From NCBI GenBank assembly GCA_949318235.1, contig OX439130.1, forward strand, positions 37,437,851-37,501,850: a stretch of 64,000 bases of DNA, written 5' to 3'. The translations under genes were made by a program, and so were the position numbers. The DNA is from Ecdyonurus torrentis. Taxonomy: Eukaryota > Arthropoda > Insecta > Ephemeroptera > Heptageniidae. The notes beneath the pieces were generated by a model. It had not been told where the DNA came from, searched no databases, and saw only the letters and a list, made by a program, of their open reading frames with translations. Positions 22,355 to 35,332 of the stretch are shown piece after piece. Each line of letters opens with the position of its first letter. The stretch's first letter is position 1.

Positions 22355-24188
22355 AGCAACTCGCCTGACGAAAATTAAAATATTATTACTATTTATTACA
22401 AATTTCCCTTAAATTACGTAATTTATATAGTTCTGATCATTCAAAAATTTGGATACGTTTGCGAATCGGGCTAAACTATCTCCACAGTTTAAAAAAAAAA
22501 AATATGCGTTAGGAAGAACACCTAAAAATAAAACAAATAAGAGTAACAGAAACTATCTTGAAAGCAATAATCAGTGTCTGTGTAATGATCTAATACTGCA
22601 ATAGTAAACTATAGGAACTCCAGTGCATGTATCTTAGTAATCTTATCTTATATAATCATATGATATGATAAAACAAATACAAATGATAAACTTATGGTTA
22701 CATAAAATAAATATATTTTTAACTGGAGTAATTTTCATTTTACTTTTGAGCTTGATGAAATATCATAGATTGAAATATATTTTAAAACAAAGGATGTCAA
22801 AAATCAATATTATATAATACAGTATAGTTCAACTTACGGTTTGTGCTTGTCGATACGCTAACCGTGCGTGTGCAGAAGTGAAAGAGTCTCGGCGTTTGTT
22901 CGTAGCATGAAAGAAAAAAAATTACGACACATGACCACGTGGCCTCGAGCAATGAACTATGACTTAATAAAAAAGTATATAGGCTTGAATGGTGAATATT
23001 ATCACAGCAAATTTACAGATAAAGTATTCTAGTATGCAAAAATATAGCATATAAATAAATATGCTGAAAATATCACATTATAGTAGAATGTTTACAAATG
23101 ACATGACAAATACACATTATGCTATTTATTTGTTGTTAATTAATTTATCTAGTTTTTTTTCTTGCTATATTTTCCCCCATTCTATGTACAATAATATATA
23201 CAGTACAGTACATGTGAATGAATAATGTATAATGATCATGTGACATTTATTTGTTAAAATTAGATACGCACTCCGAAAATTATGATCAATTGAATATAAT
23301 AAAACAGATACATAAAGGAATATTATATATATTTATATATATATTATATATAGTATAGGGGTATATAATATGAAATATCTGACTTAAAATTATTATTAAG
23401 TGCAATATTAAAATAATGTTAACAAGATTGAAATTCAATGTAACATTACATTATAACATGCTCTTTCTGTTCAAATAAACGATTTGCAAGCTCAGGTAGA
23501 AGTAAACTGAAAATAAGTTTGCTGAACTTACTGTGGAGCTTACTGCAGTTCTACTTTAATTTGTCAGACTCAAAATCGAAAAAAGAAATTTAATAGTTAT
23601 AAAGAAGCAAAATTATTTCAAGGTTTATTTGTCTTTTTTCACTATAATAGTGAATAATATATTCAACTCAATATAAAAACGACAACCTGCCTCACCTTCA
23701 CATGTGTCGAAGGTCACACAAACTTGTGTTTTAATCTTTTTCTTTTTTGTACCAGTGACGTCTAGTTTAAATGGAGTCTATTAGTTTAAAATTTCTTAAC
23801 AAATTTCTATGTCTTAAAACACTTAAAAGTATGCCTGGCAACTCTCATTTAAATTTCTCCGGAATCGTTCTAGCAGTTTTCTCAAAAAATTGCAAAAAAA
23901 CAAAAAAAAAAAAAAAAAACGTGTTTTTCTCTATAAGCGTAATGTTAAATCACCCTTTCCTTATCTTTCCCCGCGTCTCCCTGCGCGCTAAGCCGATAAG
24001 TTCCATTGAGGGAGTGGAGGAAAACACTGCTTTTTCATATTAATTATTATATGCGTAGCCCGCGTATTTATATGAAATTTAAAAATTTTAATTTTAAACA
24101 CGACATACTATTTAATTTATATTTTTTAATGCAAAGAAAAAATATATTATATATTTACTTGATGAAGTCATTTGTTTGGTGTTTACAG
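22355..24188. other. Divergent intergenic region between acetyltransferase B and PIGA
   Basis: Promoters of both flanking genes should lie here. I see (TA)n runs near 23325-23355 and the repeat at 23843-24010. A PIGA 5' non-coding exon is likely, because a clean acceptor (tttacag, ending at 24188) precedes its ATG, but I could not place it. Confidence 0.5.
23843..24010. repeat. Dispersed repeat, copy 2 (inverse of 942-1133)
   Basis: Read inversely it carries the same ordered blocks as 942-1133: cttatcgg.ttagcg, gggagacgcggg, a central A/T tract and ttttgagaaaact near the far end. Confidence 0.7.
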
Positions 24189-24189
24189 G

Positions 24190-26522
24190 ATGGCCTCTGA
24201 TTTTTTCTACCCTAATGTTGGTGGCGTAGAGGAACATATCTACAGTTTGTCTCAGTGTTTACTGGCTAGAGGTCACAAGGTTGTAGTGGTCACTCATGCT
24301 TATGGCAAGACGGTGGGAGTCCGCTGGCTACCTAATGGTCTCAAAGTAAGTTTATTTGTTGTAACAAAGTTTAGGTTTTAGATAGCATCACAATTCTTGA
24401 TACAGTAACATGTAAAATTGCATATATTAATTTGTTCTTTCAAAATCTCAATCATTAACTATACCATCTTTTATTTAACTTCCTCCTTACTAATAAATTT
24501 AAATTTGCGATGTTTACTCACAACCCATTACTTTGCTTGGCAGGTATTTTACCTTCCTTTACGTGTGTTTTACAACGAGTGCGTGCTGCCCACAATGGTG
24601 GCAAGCATCCCTTACATTCGTAACATCCTCGTGCAAGAAAGAATCACCATCGTGCACGGTCATGCTGCCTTCTCCACCGTTGCTCACGAAGCCATGAGCA
24701 CCGCTCGGCTCATGGGTTTACAGGTTAGAATTTTAAACCAATGATAGTTTTGTGAAGTTCTATTCTGACGTGAGGGTAGAAATTTTAGTATTTAATTTCT
24801 GCCATATGATCTACATTTAATTAATTATAATGCTATTATTTTCATATATTTACAGACAGTGTTCACTGACCACTCACTGTTCGGGTTTGCAGACGCCTCT
24901 GCCATCATCACCAACATGTTCCTGCATTTGTCGCTAGGCAACTGCAGTCATTGCATCTGTGTTTCTCACACCTGGTGAGTGTTGCTAACTTTTACCTCAT
25001 AATTATTTGAATTGTTAAAAATAATTAGCAACCTAACCGTACATTTTTTGTATATTATTTTTCATATAGCCATTCAAATAGATAATTTATTTTTTGCTAT
25101 TGTTACCAGTAAAGAGAATACAGTTTTACGCGCCAAAATTCCTACTGATAAAGTATCTGTGATTCCTAATGCAGTGGATACCAAACTGTTCACCCCTGAC
25201 CTTAGTCGTAGGTCAAAAACCAGAGGTTTGTTATTTCTCAAATTACTCTAGTATTTCATAGATAACTAAATATCATGTTTGTCTTTGCAGTGACTGTTGT
25301 GATTGTGTGTCGTCTAGTGTACCGCAAGGGTGTGGATCTCATGGTCAAAATTATCCCTTATATCTGCAGAAAATATCCTGATGTAAGTTAGTGTTTCTAT
25401 TAACAAAGAAAATAGTAGTAATAATAACTTGTGCTCCTTTAATATTGTAAAAATGTCTCCTAGAATAATAATATACAAACACAATCTTGCTAGCATTGAG
25501 ATATAAAAAGTAACACGTATTGGTATTGGATAGTTTTCAGCACTTAACTGTAACTGAGAGAAACGGAGCGTGTTTTGCCTTTGTCAGTCATGATTCACTC
25601 GGACAAAAACTAATCTAGTCTTTTTATTCAAAGTTTATCTCTGAGTCTGTAAGAGCTGACCAAGGCAAAACACACTCCATTTCTTGTGGAGTTTATTGCT
25701 GAAAGCTATTCAATATGTTTTTGTTTTTTTAATCTCTGTGCTAGCAAGATTTTCACTGAATTGTGAGACTCACTTAAGATTTTTTCCTATATTTTTCTTT
25801 CAAGTTTATCATACCTAGCCGTGATGGTTTATTTAACTTAATATTATATGTAAAAGCAAAACATTTATATTATAATGAAACTGATGATTTATAAGTTTAT
25901 TTTATAGAAATAGGAAATTTACCTCAGGGTGTGTTGAATTATCACATTACATTGTTGATGCAATGATGCATTAAACATAATGTTATGTTTTGCATACCCA
26001 GGTGGAGTTCCTAGTGGTAGGTGATGGTCCAAAGAAGTCCAATTTGAAGGAAGTTTTACAGCGTGAGGCTCTTCATGATAGACTTCAGTTACTAGGGGCA
26101 CTTGAGCTTGAGGGGGTGCGTAAGGTGCTGGTGCGAGGCCATATCTTCCTCAACACCTCCCTCACTGAGGCCTTCTGTATGGCGATTTTAGAGGCAGCCT
26201 GCTGCGGGTATGTCACCTCATAAAATTTTAATCTCTCTCTCTCTCTCTCTCTCTTTCTAAGTCTTTATAGTTAGTTGTTATAAAAAAAATATATTATTCT
26301 AGTTCTGTCATCACTTTAAAAAGCATTTTTTCAAATGTTGTAATTCACTTGGTTTCAGGCTTCAAGTTGTAAGCACAAATGTAGGTGGAATACCTGAAGT
26401 TTTGCCTCCTGAGCTTATACACCTTGCAGAGCCTGATGTTGCATGTAAGTTTTATTATTGTTTTTATTAATGTAATAAATTTAATCTTGATGGTACTTTG
26501 CACTTATAAAAAGTAAAGTTAA

Positions 26523-26561
<39 letters not shown>

Positions 26562-28374
26562 TTTGCTCTAAATTTCACAGATAGATATTAGAAATAAGTG
26601 GGGAATGGGGGGGGGGGGGTAGTAATGAGATTAAACTGACAGGTGCGCCATGGTAGAGACAATAATTTCTAATGCAGGTCAAAATATATGGTACTATGGG
26701 CTAGAAATTATTTTCTCTACCACAACATCCTTGTCGGTCTAACGTAAGCTCATTAATCATTACTATCTCCCATTCCCCAATTTTTCCTAATCTATCTATG
26801 TGTTTTTCTATCAAATTTTTTTAGTATCAATCATTGCATAGTCAATTTGTCCACAATTTATTTGTCACAAATCTTGCAATTAAAATATACAGACACTGAT
26901 TATTAAGATGTTCTAATGCAGCATTAACGTCAGCGCTTGAAGGGGCACTAAAGGAAGTGCACGATGGTACTGGGTTGAATGCAGAGCAGCGACATCAAAA
27001 GATCTGTTCAATATACAATTGGTATGATGTCACTCGTAGGACAGAGAATGTCTACAATGCAATCTGTAAAGATAAACCCAAGCCTTTCGGACTACAACTT
27101 AAACACTGGTGAGTTCTAATTATTAGAACATAGAGTATTAGATTTTAATGTTTGTTTTTGGTTTCAGTATGGAACATACCCGCGTGTATCCCTTCTTGCT
27201 GGTACTTTCCCTGTGCTACCTCATCATCAAGTTTTTTGACTGGTACAGACCCAGGCATGTAAGTAGCATCAACAATATGTAGTTAGTTCATAGCTGTAAA
27301 ATCAAATAATTAAGAGGTCTGATGACATGTTATGGAAGTGAAAATATTTTTACTAACGTTTGACAGCTTTTGAAACTTAGTCAACATATCTATAAATCCT
27401 AAAAGAAAAATAGCTTAAAATTGGTAATTATGTTTTTTTAAGACTTGTGACTCTCTCTCTCTCTCCCCCCCACCCCCCTTCCCGAGCAAATGACAGATAC
27501 TAACCTCTAACATAAAACAGTAATGGTGATCATTCAATAGTTTGTTTTCCCTTTACAATATCAATTTAAGGAAAAAACCATCGCGGTTAGGATCAATATT
27601 AAAGAAAAGGATAGAATAACCAGCAAGGGCCTTACCACAGTAAAAGTTCTATGGAGAGGTCGAAGTCTCGCATGGCACAGTGTTTTGTTATAAAAAAGTT
27701 CATTTTATAACTGAGAGCTTTCGAAAGCTCTCAGTTATAAAATGAAATTTTTTATAACAAAACACTGTGCCATGCGAGACTTCGACCTCTCCATAGAACT
27801 TCTACTGTGGTAAGGCCCTTGCTGGTTATTCTATCCTTTTCTTTAATATTGTTCCCTTTACAATAATAAGTAAACTCCCTCATTCGTCACTAGTAGGCTC
27901 TATTTACAAATTAAATTTTCTGTTCCTTTTGCATGTTTAATAAATTTGAAAGAAAAGGATAGGAGAAACCAGCAATGGCCTTGCCATAGTGAATAGAGTC
28001 CCATAGTTTGGTGGAAAAAAAAGAAAAAAAAATCTTTCTAGGACAGAGATAAGAACTAACACATTGGATATATTTTGGTAATAAACTCCAAGAGAGACAA
28101 AGTGCGTTTTGCCTTCATCATTCCTTACAGACTCGGAGAGAAACTATGAATCTTTTGCATGTTTAGATTATTAAAGTTTTATATTTATTGGACCTTGAGT
28201 CTATCATAGAGTTGATTTCAATCCAATATATATTACACATAGAATATAAATTCATTATGAAAATCCTAATATAATAATAATTTTTGCTCATAGCTTATCG
28301 ACATTGCACCAGATTATCCCACTTCCGCGCGGTCAACAAACCATCAAAATCAAAACAATTGTCATCAGCACTAA
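24190..28374 (+). CDS. PIGA: Phosphatidylinositol N-acetylglucosaminyltransferase subunit A
   Basis: Ten coding exons: 24190-24345, 24544-24723, 24856-24974, 25110-25225, 25291-25382, 26002-26207, 26359-26444, 26922-27108, 27168-27258, 28294-28374. All phases join, giving about 437 aa from the ATG at 24190. PIGA is the catalytic subunit of the complex that moves GlcNAc from UDP-GlcNAc to phosphatidylinositol, the first step of GPI-anchor synthesis, on the cytoplasmic ER face. Family blocks: [50 protein letters not shown], and the GT4 donor-site motif [11 protein letters not shown] (E-x7-E), then [10 protein letters not shown] hydrophobic segment near the C-terminus ([15 protein letters not shown]) is the ER anchor. 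The last exon ([14 protein letters not shown]) resembles the family tail but is the weakest call. A poly(A) signal is at 28453-28458. Confidence 0.94.
25483..25751. mobile_element. Fold-back element in PIGA intron
   Basis: The left arm starts aatcttgctagcat and the right arm ends gctagcaagatt. The arms share blocks such as 'attggatag..ttcagca' and 'gtgttttgcc' in inverse order. The same sequence family appears at 59600-59830 and 27950-28150. Confidence 0.7.
26579..26798. mobile_element. MITE-like inverted repeat in PIGA intron
   Basis: Left arm: agatagatattagaaataag then ggggaatggg. Right arm, inverse: agatagattaggaaaaattg then gggaatggga. The arms continue imperfectly toward the centre. A poly-A tract (26528-26557) and a poly-G tract lie beside and within it. 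Confidence 0.65.
27594..27851. mobile_element. Near-perfect long hairpin in PIGA last intron
   Basis: Two arms of about 128 bp, from caatattaaagaaaagg to ccttttctttaatattg, meet at a loop-less centre around gagctttcgaaagctc. Only a few mismatches are visible. Part of the arm sequence reappears at 27950-28010 and about 59605-59670. Confidence 0.85.
27950..28150. repeat. Partial copy of the hairpin-related repeat family
   Basis: It carries the 'gaaaaggatag..aaaccagcaa.ggcctt' block of the 27594-27851 hairpin arm. It then has the 'acattggatat..ttggtaataaactcca' and 'gcgttttgcc' blocks of the 25483-25751 fold-back, in that order. The order suggests it is closer to the parent element from which both hairpins arose. 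Confidence 0.6.
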
Positions 28375-28748
28375 CTTTGCTGTCTTGCAATCATTTTATA
28401 CTATACCAAAATATCTGTTTCAGTATTCTTTTTACTTGCTTTTACCAAATAAAATAAATTTTATATTGATTGTTGTTTCAAAAAGATGCAATGGTATGAT
28501 TTTCTTAACCTAATAGAACCTATAGAAAATATATAGTACTATAGTAATTTTGGAAAGGAGTTTTTAAAGTTTTTTTAAATGAAAATGCAGCTTGAATTAA
28601 AATTTTTTTCTTAATTTTTTTTCCTTCAAGATTTTATTTTTGGCGAAGTTAATAAAATCTTAAATCAGCCAATTGAAATAAGTAATTCTCATAAGGCTGA
28701 ATTTTTTGAATTTATAGTTTAAAGTTTTTACTATAAAAGCATCTTTCA

Positions 28749-28872
28749 CAACAGTGTTGTTCATAAACCTTGTTTTGTCGCACCAAAAAATGCGGTTTAT
28801 ATTGCAATATCGTCATATTTCAAATCGTCATTTTAGTAGCAGAAAACTGGGTTTATAAACAGCATTATTGAA
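28749..28872. mobile_element. Short MITE with tgtttataaacc termini, copy 1
   Basis: The left part reads gtgttgttcataaacc and the right, inverse, aatgctgtttataaaccc. A related copy with similar ends lies at 57008-57130. Confidence 0.6.
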
Positions 28873-28888
28873 CGTAAGATTCTTTGTA

Positions 28889-28974
28889 AAGTATCATTCA
28901 CATGGAGGGAAAACTTGACTTCCATCGACAGACGCCAAATTTTTACTCCATGTGAATGATACTTAAAACTGACT
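28889..28974. repeat. Short inverted repeat
   Basis: aagtatcattcacatggag at the left is an exact inverse of ctccatgtgaatgatactt at the right. About 48 bp lie between them. Confidence 0.8.
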
Positions 28975-29049
28975 TTAATTTTTGCAACAATGCAAGTAAA
29001 GGTCATTTAACACACAAGTTTACGTCCATTGTGTCCATTCAACTATTAA

Positions 29050-29220
29050 AGGCGTAGAACACCTTGCGCGTAAACCGGACGAGCTGTGACGTCAGTGACC
29101 GGCAGTGGCACTTTGTGAATGGAAAATAAATTAGAAATAAATGACTCCGGCCAAATCAACGTTGATTTTCAGGTTTGTTAGGATATTACGCAACTTTTTT
29201 GTTCAAGGTGTTCTACGCCT
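29050..29220. mobile_element. Half-length copy of the AGGCGTAGAACACC MITE with TTAA duplication
   Basis: It starts aggcgtagaacacc and ends ggtgttctacgcct, flanked exactly by TTAA (29046-29049 and 29221-29224). Inside it corresponds to one arm of the 10959-11266 hairpin, so the left arm has been deleted to its tip. Confidence 0.85.
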
Positions 29221-30324
29221 TTAATACTATTTGATTATTTGTGATTTTTCTCATTTACTGTATTATTATTATTTTTTTATATATATATATATTTCTGCTG
29301 CAAACAATGGAAGTGGGAAAGAAATACAACATTTCTAGATATATATTTATATATATATTATTTTTTATAGATACGCATTTAATAATTGATTGTTGTTTCT
29401 TTTATTTACTCTTAAGTTGGTTCCACATATGGCAGTATTCATGATTTTTGCAAAACAAAGTGTAAAGCAAAATCAGTCAATGTATTTAAATGGGTAGAAT
29501 TTGCACATGAAAATCGAGATGTGAAAATGCCTTAAAGAAGTCAAAAGCTAAGTTAGGCTATTTTGTAATATTATTATCACTATTAATTTGTTAGTCCATG
29601 CTCTATAGCTAAAATATATTAATATTAGTTGCTGATGATTAATAATATAATTATTAGAATAATATTTTGTTAGAATACTATATAAACTGTATTCTAACAA
29701 ATCTTTCTATACTTTTCATTTGAAATTTGTATTAAAGACGATAAAGTGCTATAATTGGGAGATTCATAGTACAGTATAAACTGTTTGAAGTATTATACTG
29801 TATATAGTAACAAAAAGTCAAATTTTAAATTTTGCAGGTAAGTTTATTAGTTACTTAACATAAAGGTATATTATGCATACATAATCAAATATTTCAAAAT
29901 GTGCAGCTCAGTTTCGATGGAAAATTTGAAATCTATGATTAGATTTGACGCAATATCCCTAAAAAAAATTTCAGGAACTCTCATCACATAATTGAATATG
30001 TGAATTAAAAAAAATAAATATTTCAGTTACTTTTTGTGTCATAAAATTCTTGATTTTGTGATCAAAATAAATTGCTAGCGTTCTTATCAGTAACAAAATA
30101 AAAATGATTTCTCAAATAAAAACTTATAAAGTTCAGTAACATATAGTAAAGATCACATAATTTAATTGTCTAATGGTTAATTTTACTGAAATCTTGAATT
30201 ATTTTTGACTGACTTATTTAACAATGTGATGCAAGTCCCTGAGCCAAGGTCAAAATCCATTGAGTATTGCATTAGTCAAGTTAATCAAGTGACAGCCAAA
30301 GTTAAGTTTATGAAAGTTTTGGTT

Positions 30325-33300
30325 TTACGCGGCTGGTGCGTCAGCTGCAGTGGTTGCCGAGCTTGTTTGAGATGTATTGTCGCCACCCTTTGGCTTACTC
30401 TCTTCTGCAGGAATCAACCATGGCATACGCTTGTTCATCTGCTCCCTGAAACACAAGTCAATTGTTAGTTTTTCTCCCTACTTAGTACTTAGTATTGATA
30501 AATACTCGTCTCATTTTTAAAGAGTATATTGATACTAAAAGAATTTTTAGTATTAAGTATAAAGCATTATTAAATTTAAATATTATTAAACTAAATAATT
30601 TTAGATATTAATTTTCAGTGAATAATTTGTAATACATGTAATTCACACTAGTTGAAATGAATGACTTAAGATTAATTAGAGCAGTTAAATTAACCTGAAT
30701 TTGGGGTGACTGATTGCATACACCCATGGGTCGATGCAGGCCACGGTCTTAGAGAACACGGCAGGTACCATGGAAGCGAAAGGTGTAAGCACCGCGCGGT
30801 TGGGGTGGAAGGCGCCCATCATGGCTACAGTAGCGTAAGGCGTCCAGGCCGACAGAAAGAGGAAGAAAATTCCGCAAGCAACTTTTGCAATTTTGATCTC
30901 TGCAGATGTCTCGTCACCTTGACCGGCAGAGAGAGATTTGACTCCCATTTTCTTAGCCTGTAAGCACACAAAAGTATGAAGTGGTCCATATGCTTATAAT
31001 TCTTGGCCGGAGAAAAAAAAAACTTTAAAATATTATCATTTAGTATTGATTCACATATTATTGATCATATAGCAAGCACTTTATACAGCCTCTAAATAAA
31101 AGCCACAATTATTATTTTGATTATTATTTTAAAAAAAGTACAAAGTATTAAGAGCAATAAGAATTAGAATAATGTATTAATTCTATGTAATTTTTGTTAA
31201 GAAATTTTCATTATGGTTATTAGACTAAGATTTTCATTAAAAATTGCATACTCCTTGACACGGAGAGAATGCAACCTGCACAACAAATATACACAAACAG
31301 TTGCCTATTGTACAGGCGCTCTTGTAACTGATATTACCTGTTCAGCTAACATCTTTTGATGCTCCCGAACATGTCCAAGGATCTTGGAATAGAAGAAGAC
31401 AAGAGCGATTACGGGAACCAGATATGAGTAGACAAAGATGCAAATGGTGAATACTTTAACGTCCTCGGAGGGAGTTAAGTAGTCGAAAGAGCAAGTTGTC
31501 AAATAGCCCTCTGTGAAAATACAATTTAAAGGATGAGTTGAGATTAACATGCAGAGATAAAATAAATATTATTATGTTAAGAGTCAGTCAGTATTATAGT
31601 TACGTGTTTAGGCAAAATTTATGACACTACATTATATTGACTATTTTACACATAAAACTCTTTTTGTAGATATTATCGAAGAATTATCGCCGTTATCGCA
31701 TAAATACTATTTTAATTGTTCATAATTCATAATATACCAAAAAACTTTAAAAAAATGCACACTAGAAAATATTTTACTGTACAATTCAAACTATAATCTG
31801 CATTAAAGCTTTAAATTCATATTTAATATATTACCTGGGATAAATCTGTTCCAGATTTCAAAAGTTGGCATCATGGAGAAAGGCATTGCCCAAATCCAAA
31901 CACAAATTACAAAAATTGCGGCGGTTTTCATTGACATTCGGCCATCCATAGGGTTGGAAATACTCCTGTAATTTTCATTCAATTATACGTTAACCGTTAG
32001 TATATATTTTTTAATTATAATAATTTAGTAACTTTATGTTTTCGTGCACAACACAGCATAGAACATAGTAATCTGCTTGCATGCTGATATTTAATGTGCA
32101 GGAAAATGAAATAACTCATTTAAATAATTTACTATAAAACATAATGCTAAGTATTTATTATTTTTTATAATTAAAATAAATGCCAAACACATGAACATAT
32201 TTATATACTGACCGGTAGCGATCATAAGCGATTGCAACGTTGTTTACTGCAGCTCCCATGCCAGCCACTGCTCCTAAGGTTCCAAATAATGTGCAACCAA
32301 TTTTGCCCATTACTTGGCCTTGGTAAAGGGAGTTGGCGATGAAAATAGGAAGCTGTGACATCATGATCATGTCAAGGACCGCTAAGTTTGCGACAAATAA
32401 ATTTGATGATGTGCGTAGCGATTTAGTACTGGAATCATAGAAATTATCAGAAATGTTAAAAATATGGTTGAAATTATTAAACCTTCACTATATGTATACG
32501 TATTGTACTGCCATTGAAATATGTATTTTTTATTATTTAATTACTTAAATTTTTTTATTTAAACTGAGTTGAATTTATTAATTAATATCAATGCATGCAT
32601 ATTAATTAATGCATATCAATCAGCATCAGCTTATTTAAATTTTTAGCTTTTTTTTTTTTAAATTTAATAACATTCATTATAATTTTTTATAATAGTATAT
32701 TTCATTTTTATGAAACTTTCCTACTATCCTATATATTTACTGCAAATAAATCTATCAGATAGATAGCATACAAATCTCCAAAATAATGCATAAATTTGGA
32801 TAAAGACCTATAAACATTGCGTTAATATGTACATTGTCATGTAGTATAGTGCCTGCTGTAATATTTTGGAAAAAAAAAAAAAAAAAAAAAAAAAGAAAAA
32901 GAAACTTACGTCGCAAAGATCCACAGCACACAACCATTTCCAAAGACTCCAGCGGCGAAGACGAAAATATAAACAAAGCCGAGAATAAAGTGGTCCGTGC
33001 CTGAGGCTGGAGGGAAGCTTAGCCAATGTGGGTCGACAAGATTAATAAGTTCTGGTGGCAGACCAACGCCCTGCACGTCCTTCATATCTGGCCTGTTGGA
33101 ATTAAATATACAAAATTGTTAGTTGATTTATTTCTTTGCTCATTGTAACAGTTATAAGAGTCGTATTTGATTTGATTTTTTTATTATTATTATTATTTTT
33201 TTTTTTTTTGCTCAGCATTTTGGAAAACTATATTTTATAATTATATAATATGCTAATATTATTCTTAAAAAATACTATTCATTATTTGAAATTTATTTGA

Positions 33301-33453
33301 CTTGAAAATTGTTTGTGAAAGAAAGTAAAATTATAATTACATTTAATAACAATTTTATTACAATTAAGAAAAAAAAAAATCTTACGTTTTGAGAGCCTCC
33401 ATGCGTGGTGCATAGCTCGAGTTGTCGAGTGGTAAACTTGGGTTGAGGATCAT
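30325..33453 (-). CDS. Rhabdomeric opsin 1 (arthropod short/middle-wavelength clade)
   Basis: Seven coding exons on the minus strand: 33386-33453, 32910-33092, 32213-32428, 31835-31965, 31338-31510, 30695-30957, 30325-30445, giving 384 aa. Seven-TM visual pigment features: N-glycosylation site NSS near the N-terminus; disulphide cysteines in IGCTLFG and LTTCSFDY; DRY-type AYDRYR at the end of TM3; the retinal-binding lysine in FSKTVACIDPWVYAISHP; and the HPK tripeptide of Gq-coupled invertebrate opsins. EGYLTTCSFDYL carries the likely E181 counterion. ACIDPWVYAISHP and the tail KRMPWL resemble arthropod UV/blue rather than long-wavelength opsins. A 5' UTR intron (33462-34250) separates the ATG from the promoter. 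Its tandem paralogue ends at 38268. Confidence 0.95.
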
Positions 33454-34250
33454 TTTTAAGTCTGAGAATGAAACAAAATAAAATATTATTGTAAATACAG
33501 GTCCCAGCATACAATAAAACTATATAGAAGTAATGAACGGATTAAATAAAATGAAGACACAATATTTTATATTTGAAATATTGATGTACTTTGGCAAATT
33601 TGAAATAGCCTAAAAATAGGTGCAATAAGGTTAAAAAAATCATTCTTTTCAAATATTACTTTTTAACAGAAACAACAGCAACATAATATAAAAATATTGA
33701 AGTCAACTTCTATTATATTCTTCATGCATGCGTCATGCGTCTAAAGATTATTATTATTATTTTTTTAAATTTAGGTTCGTATACTGTATAATAAAATATT
33801 TGCAATATTTTATTATATTTATTAACTCAATCATAAGAGTTACTTAATACTTAATAATAAAAGATACATTAAAATTCAAGGTGAACTTAAAATAAAATAT
33901 ATGCATTAAATATGTTGGTAATATTAATGAATGATGAAATATAGTATATTGGTTCACGTAGGAAACGGAAAGTGTATAGTTTTAAAAGTAAGTATACAGT
34001 ATAATTAAAAAAATGTTACAAAAGATGAAAAAAAAAAAAAAAATTAAAAAAGGAGGAGGAGGAGGGTGAGATGCAGAAAATACACATAGATGCAGAAAAC
34101 TAGAGGTACGATTCATCAACGTCCCAAAAACAAAAGACAAAGACCAAAGGAATATCCTAAGATCCTAGAAATTTTTTAAAAATAGTTAAAGCTTTAATAA
34201 GTGTTTTGGTGAATCGAACCCTAGGTGTAATGAAAACACTGTAGTCTTAC

Positions 34251-34343
34251 CTTTGTTTCTTACTACCGAAGTTTAGAGAGAAAGGGAAGTCTAGATACAG
34301 AGACCAGCTGCTTTGTTTCTTATGAGCTGCTCGGAAGAGCTGG
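34251..34343 (-). other. Probable 5' UTR exon of opsin 1
   Basis: A good donor (aaag/gtaagac) on the minus strand at 34250-34251 lies about 120 bp downstream of a TATA box. A matching acceptor (tctcag, 33462-33464) lies 8 bp upstream of the ATG. The left boundary (donor) is firm; the transcription start is estimated from the TATA position. Confidence 0.6.
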
Positions 34344-34366
34344 TAACGTTCTTTGCAATCCACTAG

Positions 34367-34394
34367 CTTTTATACTCTGTCTTTAATCTAATTA
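34367..34394 (-). promoter_or_regulatory. Opsin 1 core promoter: P3-type site plus TATA box
   Basis: On the minus strand TAATTAGATTA (34384-34394) fits the P3 homeodomain dimer site TAAT-YNR-ATTA, the core of the RCSI element of insect rhodopsin promoters. TATAAAAG (34367-34374) follows, with 9 bp between them. The same layout precedes opsin 2. Confidence 0.7.
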
Positions 34395-35004
34395 GCAACG
34401 TCAGGGGGTAAAATCAAGGAGTTTATAGGACGGATTTAAACTTGGCTTCCGGAGTATATAGGCACAAATTGTGTTAACTTCTGCATTATTGTATTGAAGA
34501 AATGCAGTGTCGACATAATACAATTATAACAATGATAAAAAAATATATGCATTTCTCTTCAAATCGATTCTATTTTTAACCTTTTAATCCGCTTATATGT
34601 GTAATCGTAGTTTTTTTTTTTTTTTTTGCACAATAGTTTGTTTTATTTCAAATGGAAAAGTAGGTTTCCTTGAAAAAAAAAAAACTTTTATGTAAGTTTA
34701 AGTTCATAAATATAATTCAATTTGTATAAGAAAGTATTTGTTATTAAATATTGTTGTCAGCCTTTTTATTTTTCTAATATTTTTATGTATGTGTCTGATT
34801 ATAATAGAATTTTATGTATAATATATTTTAACTGTGATATTATAATTTCATTGCCATATTACTTTTGTAATAATCTTTTTATAATAATTTTAAACAAAAT
34901 ATCAGTTTTAGACTCAACAATGCTTTGTCTCTTCCGATAAGTTTAGACAAAAAAAAAAAAAAAAAAAAAAAAAACTAGTATAGTTTTTTGTCGAACTTTT
35001 AGGA

Positions 35005-35332
35005 ATAGACCAGAGAAAAACAAAGCATTTATATCACAAAACACGTGATGGGCTTTACATAAATAAATTTATTTTGCCTTAAAACCAAACAGTAGCCCCG
35101 TATAGCAGTGATCAGAAAATTCGATTTATGCAACCCGCACAACATTTTCACACTAATTTTTGCATGTTTTTGACGTCATAAACATGAATTTTCACGCAAA
35201 TTGCATACTTTACAGTTTTTTTACGCTCTCTCGTGGGGCTACATTAAAATTCTGGTAAAATTTTTATCAGTTTTGAAGATCCCATTTTGTGTTTATTCAT
35301 TAAAAAGCACATGTTATTTTATGTGGTCTGTG
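35005..35332. mobile_element. Dispersed element with ATAGACCA ends, copy 2
   Basis: It matches 18561-18907 over its length, including 'cgatttatgcaacccgcaca' and 'catgaattttcacgcaaatt'. Compared with copy 1 it lacks a short 'aggctcacacaggt' stretch. Confidence 0.8.

Larger units (their letters stand above)
28375..30324. other. Convergent intergenic region between PIGA and opsin 1
   Basis: It holds the PIGA 3' UTR (poly(A) signal 28453-28458), three MITE-like elements (listed separately) and the 3' UTR of opsin 1. A short hairpin (29668-29700, tgttagaata.. inverse) is also present. No gene is seen. Confidence 0.6.
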
